Source: Micromonospora sp. NBC_01740
Lineage (GTDB): Bacteria > Actinomycetota > Actinomycetes > Mycobacteriales > Micromonosporaceae
DNA length: 64,000 nucleotides
NCBI RefSeq assembly: GCF_035920365.1
Contig: NZ_CP109150.1
Location: 6,944,001 to 7,008,000 of the forward strand
Direction: 5' to 3'
Shown one piece after another: positions 34,024 through 42,349 of this stretch (its first letter is position 1; each line of letters starts with the position of its first letter). The notes beneath the pieces are model-generated. The model did no database searches. It was not told the origin of the DNA and saw only the letters and a program-made list of their open reading frames with translations. The translations under genes and the position numbers were made by a program.

Positions 34024-34917
34024 TCAGGGGGTCAGGTGGGCCAGGGCGCCCGTTTCCAGGGCGGCCCAGACCGTGGCGTCCGGGGCGACCGTGAGGCCGT
34101 GGGGTTCGGAGGCCGGGGTCGGCAGGTCGTAGGTGTCGATCGTGCCGTCCTGGGCGACGTGGCCGATGCGGTTGCCGCCCCACTCGGTGTACCAGCAGCC
34201 GCCGGCCGGGTCGGCGACGATCGCGTGCGGCCGGGCGGACCGGTCCGGCAGCGGGTACTCGGTGATCCGCCCGTCCGGGGTGATCCGACCGAGCTGACCG
34301 GCGCCGATCTCGACGAACCAGAGCGCCCCGTCGACGCCGGCGGTGATGCCGACCGGCGCGGCCCCCTCGGTCGGCAGCGCGTGCAGGGTCACGGCGCCGT
34401 CCATGCCGATCCGGCCCACCGCGTTCGCCTGGTTGAGCGTGAACCAGACGGCCTCGTCCGGCCCGGCGGCGACCATCGAGGCGAAGCCGCCGCTCACCGG
34501 CAGCGGGAACCGCGTCTGCTCCCCGTCGACGGTGACCCGACCGATCGCGTCGGCGTTCATGGCCGCGTACCAGAGGGCGCCGTCGGGACCGGCGGCGATG
34601 CCGCAGGGGCCGGTCCCGGCCGGAAGCGCGACGGCGCTCAGCACGCCGTCGGTGGTGATCCGGCCGATCCGGTCGTCGCCGGAGCGGGTGAACCAGAGGG
34701 CGCCGTCGGGGCCCGGGGTGATGATCAACGGTCGGCTGTCGGGCGACACCGACCAGGTGCGCAGCTCACCGCCCGTACCCATCCGGGCGATGCCGCCGGC
34801 ATGGGCCAGCGTCAGCCAGAGCGCGCCGTCGGGGCCGACCGTGATGCCGTACGGGCCGCCGCCCGCCCCGGCCAGCGGGACTTCCCTGATCTTCGCGGAC
34901 GTCGTCACGAGGGTCAC
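34024..34917 (-). CDS. vgb: virginiamycin B (streptogramin B) lyase
   Basis: 297-aa seven-bladed beta-propeller with repeated GPDGALWFT/RIGRIT blades. The residues known to matter in staphylococcal Vgb are all present with a +3 offset: His231 (RPHAI), Glu271 and His273 (EPHG) and Glu288 (ALETG). The family linearises type B streptogramins by elimination, without hydrolysis. Length equals Vgb (299 aa). It stands alone, converging on the S66 gene; no streptogramin synthesis genes are nearby, so it is more likely intrinsic resistance or acts on another cyclic depsipeptide. Confidence 0.8.
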   Translation of the reverse strand: MTLVTTSAKIREVPLAGAGGGPYGITVGPDGALWLTLAHAGGIARMGTGGELRTWSVSPDSRPLIITPGPDGALWFTRSGDDRIGRITTDGVLSAVALPAGTGPCGIAAGPDGALWYAAMNADAIGRVTVDGEQTRFPLPVSGGFASMVAAGPDEAVWFTLNQANAVGRIGMDGAVTLHALPTEGAAPVGITAGVDGALWFVEIGAGQLGRITPDGRITEYPLPDRSARPHAIVADPAGGCWYTEWGGNRIGHVAQDGTIDTYDLPTPASEPHGLTVAPDATVWAALETGALAHLTP

Positions 34918-35118
34918 CTTCCGTCACCTGCTCCGCCCCGGCGGGGCCCTGCCGACCGCACACCCTCGCCGCTAGCGCGCGTCGATGCAACCCGTTTGTC
35001 CGGTCGGGCGGCCCCCGGATTGCCAGCTCGCTGACAGGGTCGCCACGGCATCCCCTCAGCCCTACCGGTCACTGTCGGTGAGGTCATCGCACGACCCATC
35101 GACGAGTTGGAGGACGAC

Positions 35119-35604
35119 ATGTCCCGCACCACGAGGAAGAAGCACCTGCTGGCCGGGCTGGCCGCGGCCGGCGTACTCGGCGTGGGCCTCGCCGCCCCGA
35201 CGGTCGCATTCGCCGCGGACGGCGACACCCCGGCGCCGGGCGCCAGCACCAGCGCCGCCGAGGGCGGCGACCGCCAGCAGCAGCGGGCCGACCGGCAGGC
35301 GGAGTTCGCCGGGAAGCTGGCCACAGAGTTGGGCGTCGACACCGACAAGGTGACGGCCGCGCTGGAGAAGCTGCGCGAGGAGCACAAGCCCGCCGACCGG
35401 CCCGGGAAGGGCGACCGGCCCGAGAAGGCCGGTAAGGGCGACCCCGCCGACCGGCAGGCCGCGATGAAGGAGCGCCTGGCGCAGGCCGTCGAGGACGGCA
35501 AGCTCACCCAGGAGCAGGCCGACGCCGTCACCGCCGCCGCCGAGGCCGGCGTCCTGCCCGGCCCTGGCGGTCGGGGCGGCCACGGCGGACCGGCCGGCAA
35601 GTGA
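35119..35604 (+). CDS. small secreted hypothetical protein
   Basis: 161-aa exported protein. Residues 1-31 are a signal peptide (RTTRKKHLL, hydrophobic core, AFA cleavage). The mature part is highly charged and Gln/Lys/Asp-rich, with two helical segments (KLATELGVDTDKVTAALEKLREEHKP and RLAQAVEDGKLTQEQADAVTAAAEAG) that resemble the helices of DUF2680/YckD-type proteins, and a Gly-rich tail. ATG 35119 has GGAGG 5 nt upstream. Function unknown. Confidence 0.65.
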   Translation: MSRTTRKKHLLAGLAAAGVLGVGLAAPTVAFAADGDTPAPGASTSAAEGGDRQQQRADRQAEFAGKLATELGVDTDKVTAALEKLREEHKPADRPGKGDRPEKAGKGDPADRQAAMKERLAQAVEDGKLTQEQADAVTAAAEAGVLPGPGGRGGHGGPAGK

Positions 35605-35614
35605 CGTACGCCGT

Positions 35615-35640
35615 CCGCCCCGGCGACCCGGCCGGGGCGG
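35615..35640. terminator. terminator hairpin between convergent genes
   Basis: Perfect 10-bp arms CCGCCCCGGC / GCCGGGGCGG with a 6-nt loop, 11 nt after the secreted-protein stop. Confidence 0.7.
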
Positions 35641-35662
35641 GCGGCGACCCGGCCGGTCTTGC

Positions 35663-36040
35663 TCAGGCCCCCGGTGGCGGGGCGTAGACGCCGAAGTGGT
35701 TGCCGACCGGGTCGGCCAGGTGGGCGAAGGTGAGCCCGTTGTCGTTGGACCTCGGCGGCACCAGCACCTTGCCGCCCGCCGACGCCGCCCGCCGGGCGGC
35801 GTCGGCCACGTCGGCCACCTGGACGTAGAAGATGGCGTAGTTCGGGCTCGCCCCGCCGGTGTCCCGGATCGCGCCCTGGATGGAACCCGCTGGCCCCGCC
35901 TCCGTCACCCGGTACGACGCCTCCGGCGTCCCCTGCTCGCCGAACGCCCAGCCGAACAGGTCGGTGTAGAAGCGCCCGGTCTCCTCCGGCCGGTCCGTGC
36001 CGACCTCGAACCAGTTGACCCCGCTGGTGATCGTGGACAT
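35663..36040 (-). CDS. VOC-family protein
   Basis: 125-aa vicinal-oxygen-chelate protein, opening NWFEVGTDRPEETGRFYTDLFGWAF and ending LTFAHLADPVGNHFGVYAPP. This is the DUF/glyoxalase type found widely in actinobacteria, substrate unknown. GGGAGGCGACAC precedes the ATG. It is monocistronic, converging on the secreted-protein gene. Confidence 0.8.
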   Translation of the reverse strand: MSTITSGVNWFEVGTDRPEETGRFYTDLFGWAFGEQGTPEASYRVTEAGPAGSIQGAIRDTGGASPNYAIFYVQVADVADAARRAASAGGKVLVPPRSNDNGLTFAHLADPVGNHFGVYAPPPGA

Positions 36041-36142
36041 GTGTCGCCTCCCGTTCGCGCGCCGGCCGTTCGGCCGGCGCCGTCAGGAGTCAGCCTCCGC
36101 CCCGTCCGCGACACCGTCCTGTCGGTGTTTGCGACCAGACCG

Positions 36143-39100
36143 CTACTCGGACGGGTCGGTGAGCGGAATCAACCGGTCGACCAGGTCGGGGCGGCGCGAT
36201 CCGTGGCGGGCGCGGAAACTCGCCGCTTCGGCCACCGATACCGGGTACCGCCGCACGCCCGCCTCGTACGTGCGGACGACCAACTCCGCGGTGTCGGTGT
36301 CGGTGTCGAGCCAGTCGAGCGGACTGCCGCCAGCGGCGGCGTACCACTGTGCGCCGGCGATCAGGCGGTCGGCCTGCTCAGCCAGCCTGACGTCGGTCTC
36401 CCGGTCGCGGCCGAGGAAGGCAAGAACGCAGCGGGCGGCCGACGCCAGCAGGGAGCCGACGAGCGTCACGTCCTGTTGGAGAAGACACAGCACATCGGCG
36501 ACGAACGCGGCGGACAACCCGTGATCGGTCGAGATCCGATCCAGCACGAACTCCGCCACCGGCAGCTGCGGTGTCTCGTCCGGCTCCTCCACGATGGCCA
36601 GCAGGCGTTGGTAGGCCCGCTCCCGCTCCCGAGCCCCCGCGCCGAGGATCGGGAGAAGCGACACGTCGAGCAGGAGCCGGGCTTCCGACCGGTCGCCGTC
36701 CCTGAAGGTCCAGAAGCCGTCGAGCGCGTCGAGCGGATGCCCCAGCGGTCCCAGCGCGTGCAGCGCCGTGTCGAGATTCGGATCGCACTCGAAGTGCGCG
36801 GTCCGAGCGAACAGGGCGAAGTCTGTCCCGGTCATCAGGTAGTAACTCGCCGCGTCCTCCACGGGGCTGTCGTCCCTGGAGCCGCTGATGAACCACCTGG
36901 GGTCGCCCGCCGGTGGCGGCGACTTGTCCTGACCTTCCTCGATGGAGAGGAGCAGATCCCGTCGCGTTCCCGACCACGCCCGCTCGACCCGCACCGCGCC
37001 CAACAGGCCGGCGTACTCGCTGTCGCTGAGCTGGGAACGCCAGAAGAGAGCCAGTCGGTTCCACCCGGACACGACGTCGCCGCTGTCCAAGGGGAGTTCG
37101 CTTCCCCGCAGTTGCCCGCTCGCGGCGAGCAGCAGCACGAGCAGGTTCACGCCGTACACGGCGTGGCGCTTCGGAACCGACAACTGCCGAGGCTCATACG
37201 ACTCGAAGTGGCGCGCCGGTCGCCGGCCGGTCGCCGCCCGGAACAGGCGCAGCAGCATGTCGACCACGGCGTCCCGCCGGCTTCCGCCCCACGACGTCAG
37301 GATCTCGGTGAGGAAGGTGACGATCGGGGTGCGTCCGGTCAGTGTCGCGAAGGACAGCAGGGCGTGGAGCGGATCGTCGTCCGTCGGCGTGGCCCCCAGC
37401 AGGGCGCTCGCCTCCCGGGCCACCAGGTCGTCCAGCACCAGCGCGGTCGTCCGGGCGATCAGGAACTCACCGAAGGTGGCGTGCAGGAACTCGTAGGTGC
37501 TGGCCCGGGTCTGGTCCCGCATCGCCTGTGAGCGGTGCACGAAGAAGAAGCGGCCCAGGACGATCTCGGCAGGTCGCAGCGGGGTACGCAGGTGTCCGTC
37601 GGTCGTGACAGCCGCCGGACGGCTGCCCAGGAACGGCAGCGCGGCGAGATCCGACTCGAAGTCGTTCTCGGTGACCCACTGGACGCCCCGGTTGAACATG
37701 CCGAACGCCACGATCGACAACCTGCGCAGCTCGTCCTCCGTCACCCGGTCCAGGTCCCGCTCGGACAGGCCCGGCCGGTGCTTCATGACCTCGCGGCGGG
37801 CGAAGCTGCGCAACAGGCGTTCGTAGAGCTCGCCCCGGCGCAGCCCGCCGGCCGATCGCAGGTCGTTGCCCTCGGCGTCGTAGAGCGCCAGCATCAGCAG
37901 CAACAGCGGCTGTTCGGCCAGCTCACGGTGGGCCAGCACCGTCGCCGGCTCCAGCGGCTGCACGCCGAGCGCGCGGAACGCCCCGTCGTTGACCCGGTTC
38001 CAGGTGGCGGTCCAGGCCCGCACCCGCTCGCCGTCGAACGGTTCCAGCCGTACCGCCACCGTGCCGGGCGGCGGCTGCGCCCGGTCGGCGACGCTGGTGC
38101 GGCTGGTCACCAGCATCGCCACCGGACGCCCCTGGTCGGCCTCGCGCCGTTGGAAGGCCGCCACCCGGCGCAGGTAGTCGGTCTGGCTGACTCCGGTGGC
38201 CTGGAGCAGTTCGTCGAAGCCGTCGAGCAGCACGACCGGCAGGGCGTCGCCGGCCGACCTGGACAGGCCGGGCCAGTCCACCCTCTCTCCGGTGTCGTTA
38301 CGGACCGCCTGCTCGATCTGGTCCTGGAGCTCCCCGGCGGCGTGGACGTCGCGCAGCACCACCCGCACCACCATGAAGTCGGCAGGCGGCAGCTGCGCGG
38401 CGAGGACCCGGGTCAGCACGGACTTGCCGGAGCCCGGCTGGCCGAGCACCAGCAGCGGGGCCCGGGTGGCGTTCGGCGAAGTGAGGTGCACGACCAGGGA
38501 CTGCCACAGGTCGTCACGCAACGGCCGCCCATCCCACCACGCCTCGTCGCTCGGTCGCGCGTGGGCGGGCAACTCCTCGATCCGGCACAGCGGCGGCACG
38601 TACGCCTCGCCGAGCGTCGGCACCGTCAGCCCGGTCGGCACCTCCCCGGACGAGATGATCGGCCGTCCCAACTCCGCGGTGTACGCCACGGCGAGCGCCG
38701 CCCGACGGCCGTCGGGTGGGCCTCCCGCGGAGAGGGCGACCAGGGCCTGCCGCATCTCGTCCAGCCCCACCGAGAGGGCACGCACCTGCGTCCGGGTCGC
38801 CTCGTGCTCGTGCAGGCCGATCCAGAACGACACCTCGACGTAGTCCACCGCGAGCTGGGTCAGCAGGTCGCGGTGCCGGTCGGCGGCGGTCATGGGCAGC
38901 CGGAGCAGCACCTTCTCCGTCGCCTGTCGCCGCCATTCGTCGACGGCCTCCCACACGGCCAGGCCGCGTAGGAGGTGTTGCAGCCGGCCGACGAGCCCGC
39001 CGTAGTAGGCGACCAGGGCATGACGGAACGCGGGATAGGGCAGTTGCGGACCAGGCAGCGGCGCCGCGGTGGCGAAGAACGCGTCGGTGAGGGCCGCCTC

Positions 39101-39475
39101 GTGCACCGCTCCTGAGCCGGCCAACGACAACTGCTCGGCCTTGCTGATCCGGGCGCTCGCCACGTCGAAGGGCAGGTCGATCTCGCTCAGCACCTCGAAG
39201 AAGGCGGTCACCGCGATGACGGCGTGCGCCGCCTCCAGGCGCTGCGTGCGGTCGTACCGGGACAGCCCGGAGCGCTTCTCGGACATGCCGCGTACCAGCT
39301 CGTGGCCGAGCCGGACGAACTCCGCCTTCGCGTCGAAGATCCCCAGCAGCGCCGGCACCGGCACCGAGGCGGCCAGCAGGGCTCCTCCGGTCAGCTTGTC
39401 GAACCAGTCGACGACCCTGCTCTTCTCCCCGCCGAGCAGGCGAACGGCGTCGGCGTAGCTGAGCGCGTCGGGCAC
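36143..39475 (-). CDS. NACHT-domain STAND ATPase, candidate antiphage sensor
   Basis: 1110-aa multidomain protein. The N-terminal 330 residues are helical (YDRTQRLEAAHAVIAVTAFFEVL type, like NACHT N-terminal helical domains). The NTPase has Walker A GQPGSGKS at 345-352, Walker B VVLLDGFDE at 414-422 and the sensor LVTSRTS. Winged-helix and helical arms follow, and about 400 C-terminal residues likely act as the sensor. No nuclease, protease or TM effector is recognised. GTG 39475 follows AGGAGG. Bacterial NACHT proteins include established antiphage systems; this one is untested. Confidence 0.75.
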   Translation of the reverse strand: MPDALSYADAVRLLGGEKSRVVDWFDKLTGGALLAASVPVPALLGIFDAKAEFVRLGHELVRGMSEKRSGLSRYDRTQRLEAAHAVIAVTAFFEVLSEIDLPFDVASARISKAEQLSLAGSGAVHEAALTDAFFATAAPLPGPQLPYPAFRHALVAYYGGLVGRLQHLLRGLAVWEAVDEWRRQATEKVLLRLPMTAADRHRDLLTQLAVDYVEVSFWIGLHEHEATRTQVRALSVGLDEMRQALVALSAGGPPDGRRAALAVAYTAELGRPIISSGEVPTGLTVPTLGEAYVPPLCRIEELPAHARPSDEAWWDGRPLRDDLWQSLVVHLTSPNATRAPLLVLGQPGSGKSVLTRVLAAQLPPADFMVVRVVLRDVHAAGELQDQIEQAVRNDTGERVDWPGLSRSAGDALPVVLLDGFDELLQATGVSQTDYLRRVAAFQRREADQGRPVAMLVTSRTSVADRAQPPPGTVAVRLEPFDGERVRAWTATWNRVNDGAFRALGVQPLEPATVLAHRELAEQPLLLLMLALYDAEGNDLRSAGGLRRGELYERLLRSFARREVMKHRPGLSERDLDRVTEDELRRLSIVAFGMFNRGVQWVTENDFESDLAALPFLGSRPAAVTTDGHLRTPLRPAEIVLGRFFFVHRSQAMRDQTRASTYEFLHATFGEFLIARTTALVLDDLVAREASALLGATPTDDDPLHALLSFATLTGRTPIVTFLTEILTSWGGSRRDAVVDMLLRLFRAATGRRPARHFESYEPRQLSVPKRHAVYGVNLLVLLLAASGQLRGSELPLDSGDVVSGWNRLALFWRSQLSDSEYAGLLGAVRVERAWSGTRRDLLLSIEEGQDKSPPPAGDPRWFISGSRDDSPVEDAASYYLMTGTDFALFARTAHFECDPNLDTALHALGPLGHPLDALDGFWTFRDGDRSEARLLLDVSLLPILGAGARERERAYQRLLAIVEEPDETPQLPVAEFVLDRISTDHGLSAAFVADVLCLLQQDVTLVGSLLASAARCVLAFLGRDRETDVRLAEQADRLIAGAQWYAAAGGSPLDWLDTDTDTAELVVRTYEAGVRRYPVSVAEAASFRARHGSRRPDLVDRLIPLTDPSE

Positions 39476-39546
39476 GTGGTGACCTCCTGCGGGGAACATG
39501 CGGAAGAGACAGCATGCCGTGCACGGGAGGGCCGCGCTGCCCCGTG

Positions 39547-40242
39547 TCAGACCAGGCTGAGCCGGCGGATCCGCTCCTGGGGGATGTCGATGTCGTCGGC
39601 GGACAGCTCGCGCTCCGGCACCCGCTCGGCGAGGGTCGTGACCGAGGTGATCCGGTCGACGCGGAAGGCGCGGATGCCGGCCCGCAGCCGGCACCAGCCC
39701 AGCAGGTACCAGTGGCGGGGGTTGCCGAGGTAGCCCAGCGGCTCCACGTCGCGCAGCGAGCCGGCACCGGAGCGGTCGGCGTAGCGCAGGCGCAGCACGC
39801 GTCGCGCGCGCACCGCGTCGGCGACGGCGGCCGGGACGGGCGTCACCGGGCCGTCGCCGATCAGGTGCACCCGGGCGGCGAGCCGGTGGGCCTCGGCGGC
39901 GTCGGCGGCCGGCATCACGGAGATCAGTTTGCGCAGGGCGGTGCCGGCCGCGGCGGCGAACGGCGTGCCGCGCATCCGGTGCAACGCCACCGCCATCGCG
40001 ACCGCCTCGACGGGGGTGAGGTTGACCGGCGGCAGGGTGCGGGCCCGGTCGAGCGCGTAGCCGCCGGTGCGACCCGGCTCGGCCCAGATCGGCACGCCCG
40101 ACTCCTGGAGGGCGCCGATGTCGCGCTCGATGGTGCGGGTGCTCACCTCGAAGCGGGCGGCGAGCCAGCGGGCGCTGCGCGGCCGTGGCGACACAGCGCG
40201 CAGCTCCTCGACCAGGGCGTAGAGACGGTCCGTCCGGTTCAC
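39547..40242 (-). CDS. YafY-type HTH and WYL-domain regulator
   Basis: 231-aa regulator with an N-terminal DeoR-like helix-turn-helix (RSARWLAARFEVSTRTIERDIGALQESGVPIWAEPGRTGGYALD) and a WYL domain (DVEPLGYLGNPRHWYLLGWCRLRAGIRAFRVDRI). The family is activated or de-repressed by nucleic-acid or nucleotide ligands, and several members control defence genes. It lies 71 nt upstream of the NACHT gene on the same strand and could control it. GTG 40242 is 6 nt behind TAGGTT. A metabolic role is an equal alternative. Confidence 0.8.
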   Translation of the reverse strand: MNRTDRLYALVEELRAVSPRPRSARWLAARFEVSTRTIERDIGALQESGVPIWAEPGRTGGYALDRARTLPPVNLTPVEAVAMAVALHRMRGTPFAAAAGTALRKLISVMPAADAAEAHRLAARVHLIGDGPVTPVPAAVADAVRARRVLRLRYADRSGAGSLRDVEPLGYLGNPRHWYLLGWCRLRAGIRAFRVDRITSVTTLAERVPERELSADDIDIPQERIRRLSLV

Positions 40243-40248
40243 CCCCGC

Positions 40249-40254
40249 AACCTA
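40249..40254 (-). promoter_or_regulatory. -10 box TAGGTT of WYL regulator
   Basis: On the minus strand TAGGTT precedes the GTG at 40242 by 6 nt, leaderless-type spacing. Confidence 0.45.
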
Positions 40255-40277
40255 CGACGGGGGTGTGACGGGACAGG

Positions 40278-40703
40278 TCAGGCGATGCAGGCGCAGACGA
40301 TCAGCGCGGCGCCGAAGTGCGTGGCGGCGCTGACCCGCGCCGCCGGGTGCGGCTCGTCCGAGCAGATGATCTCGCCGAGCTTGCCGGGGGTGAGCAGGTC
40401 CAGTACGAAGAACGCCAGCGCCATGATGACCAGCCCGACCAGGCCGAAGACGAGAGTCGAGGCGAGCCCTCTGGCGAAGTCGCTGTAGCTGGTCAGGATC
40501 GCGGTGAACACGATCCCGGCGATGCCGAGCTGGTTGGCGGCGAGCAGCAGCGCGGCGTTGCCGTTGCGCCGCACCCAGATCAGCTCCCGCAGCCTGCCGG
40601 GGGTGAGCATGTCGACCAGCCCGAACCCGGCCGCCATCAGGGCCACCCCGACGACCCCGAACACGACGCTCTGCCAGGCTCCGCTGAGCAGGTCTTCCAG
40701 CAC
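40278..40703 (-). CDS. DUF350-family membrane protein
   Basis: 141-aa protein with four membrane segments arranged as two similar halves (LMAAGFGLVDMLTPGRLRELIW and IMALAFFVLDLLTPGKLGEIIC), the internal duplication typical of DUF350/UPF0719. Function unknown. It lies upstream of the WYL regulator on the same strand with a 35-nt gap, so DUF350, WYL and NACHT could share transcription. Confidence 0.75.
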   Translation of the reverse strand: MLEDLLSGAWQSVVFGVVGVALMAAGFGLVDMLTPGRLRELIWVRRNGNAALLLAANQLGIAGIVFTAILTSYSDFARGLASTLVFGLVGLVIMALAFFVLDLLTPGKLGEIICSDEPHPAARVSAATHFGAALIVCACIA

Positions 40704-40811
40704 CGACTGCCTCCCGAACTCTGCGCCCGGCGGGGATGCCGGCGCGGTGACCGAGACGATAGCGGCACCGCGCCAGCAGCGGGAGCCCCGCTCCGGCTCC
40801 GGGAGGCGGGC

Positions 40812-42161
40812 CTACAGCGACAGGTATCGCTGCCGCTCGTAGGGGGTGACCTCGCGGCGGTACTGCTCCCACTCGGCCCGCTTGTTGCGCAGGAAGAAGT
40901 CGAAGACGTGCTCGCCGAGCACCTCGGCGACCAGTTCGGAGCCGGCCATCACGTCGATCGCCTCGGACAGGTTCTCCGGCAGCGGCTCGTAGCCCATCGC
41001 CCGCCGCTCGGCGCTGGTCAACGACCACACGTCGTCCTCGGCGCCCGGCGGCAGCTCGTAGCCCTCCTCGATGCCCTTCATCCCGGCGCCGAGCAGCACC
41101 GCGAAGGCCAGGTAGGGGTTGGCCGCCGAGTCCGGCGAGCGGACCTCCACCCGGGCGGAGTTCGGCTTGCCGTAGGCGGGGACCCGGACCAGCGCGGACC
41201 GGTTCAGGTGACCCCAGCAGACGTACGCGGGGCTCTCGGTCACCCGGTCCGGCAACGCCTGCGGGAACAGCCGCTTGTAGGAGTTGACCCACTGGTTAGT
41301 GACGGCCGTGTACTCCCGGGCGTGCACCAGCAGCCCGGCGATGAACGCCCGGGCCACCTTGGACAGCTTCATCGGGTCGCCGGCGTCGTGGAACGCGTTG
41401 CGCTCCCCCTCGAACAGCGACAGGTGGGTGTGCATGCCGCTGCCCGGCTGGTCGGTGAACGGCTTCGGCATGAAGGTGGCCTGCACGCCGGTGGAGAGCG
41501 CCACCTCCTTGACCACGTGCCGGAAGGTCATGATGTTGTCGGCCGTGGTGAGCGCGTCGGCGTAGCGCAGGTCGATCTCCTGCTGGCCGGGGGCCACCTC
41601 GTGGTGGCTGAACTCCACGGAGATGCCGATCCGCTCCAGCGCCAGCACGCCCTGCCGGCGGAAGTCGCGGGCCACGGCGTGGGTGGTGTGCTCGAAGTAG
41701 CCGCCGGTGTCGACCGGGATGGGCACCGAGCCGTCCAGCGGGCCGTTCTCCAGCAGGAAGAACTCGATCTCGGGGTGGGTGTAGAAGGTGAACCCCTTCT
41801 CGGCGGCCTTGGACAGCGCCCGGCGCAGCACGTGCCGCGGGTCGGCCCAGGACGGACCGCCGTCGGGCAGCAGGATGTCGCAGAACATCCGGGCGCTCTC
41901 GCCGCTGGCCCCACCCTCGAACGGGAAGACCTGGAAGGTCGTCGGGTCGGGCATGGCCACCATGTCGGACTCGAAGACCCGGGCGAAGCCCTCGATCGCC
42001 GAGCCGTCGAACCCGATGCCCTCCTCGAAGGCCGCCTCCAGCTCGGCGGGGGCCACCGACACGCTCTTGAGCGTGCCCAGCACGTCGGTGAACCACAGCC
42101 GGACGAACCGGATGTCCCGCTCTTCCAGCGTACGGAGGACGAACTCCTGCTGACGGTCCAC
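40812..42161 (-). CDS. glnA2: second glutamine synthetase (GSI-alpha-like)
   Basis: 449-aa glutamine-synthetase-fold enzyme starting VDRQQEFVLRTLEERDIRFVRLWFTDVLG, as in actinobacterial GlnA2. The ATP-binding KPFTDQPGSGMHTHLSLF and NRSALVRVP are intact. The adenylylation motif found in the other synthetase (LYDLPPEE) is missing; the equivalent loop reads VWSLTSAERRAMG, so GlnE should not control it. GlnA2 of Streptomyces and mycobacteria has been linked to polyamine or secondary nitrogen metabolism. GTG 42161; a GlnR-like repeat lies at 42238-42253. Confidence 0.9.
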   Translation of the reverse strand: MDRQQEFVLRTLEERDIRFVRLWFTDVLGTLKSVSVAPAELEAAFEEGIGFDGSAIEGFARVFESDMVAMPDPTTFQVFPFEGGASGESARMFCDILLPDGGPSWADPRHVLRRALSKAAEKGFTFYTHPEIEFFLLENGPLDGSVPIPVDTGGYFEHTTHAVARDFRRQGVLALERIGISVEFSHHEVAPGQQEIDLRYADALTTADNIMTFRHVVKEVALSTGVQATFMPKPFTDQPGSGMHTHLSLFEGERNAFHDAGDPMKLSKVARAFIAGLLVHAREYTAVTNQWVNSYKRLFPQALPDRVTESPAYVCWGHLNRSALVRVPAYGKPNSARVEVRSPDSAANPYLAFAVLLGAGMKGIEEGYELPPGAEDDVWSLTSAERRAMGYEPLPENLSEAIDVMAGSELVAEVLGEHVFDFFLRNKRAEWEQYRREVTPYERQRYLSL

Positions 42162-42237
42162 TTCCACCCCTCGCGACACCGTTGCGCACCTGCGACCGGG
42201 GTCGACCCGGCCTGACCGACCAGTCTCCACCGGCCTC

Positions 42238-42253
42238 GTTACGCCGACGTTAC
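42238..42253. promoter_or_regulatory. GlnR-like repeat upstream of glnA2
   Basis: On the minus strand GTAAC-n6-GTAAC (GTTAC-n6-GTTAC on plus) approximates the GlnR box gTnAc-n6-GaAAc, 77 nt before glnA2 and 97 nt before nadE on the other strand. Confidence 0.4.
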
Positions 42254-42349
42254 GCGACCGGCCGGCGGGCGTCCCGCCCTGTCCCGCGGCTCCCGTGGTC
42301 TCGCCCCGCCCCGCGTGTCGGGTCCGCACGGCTGGGGCAAGATGAGGAC

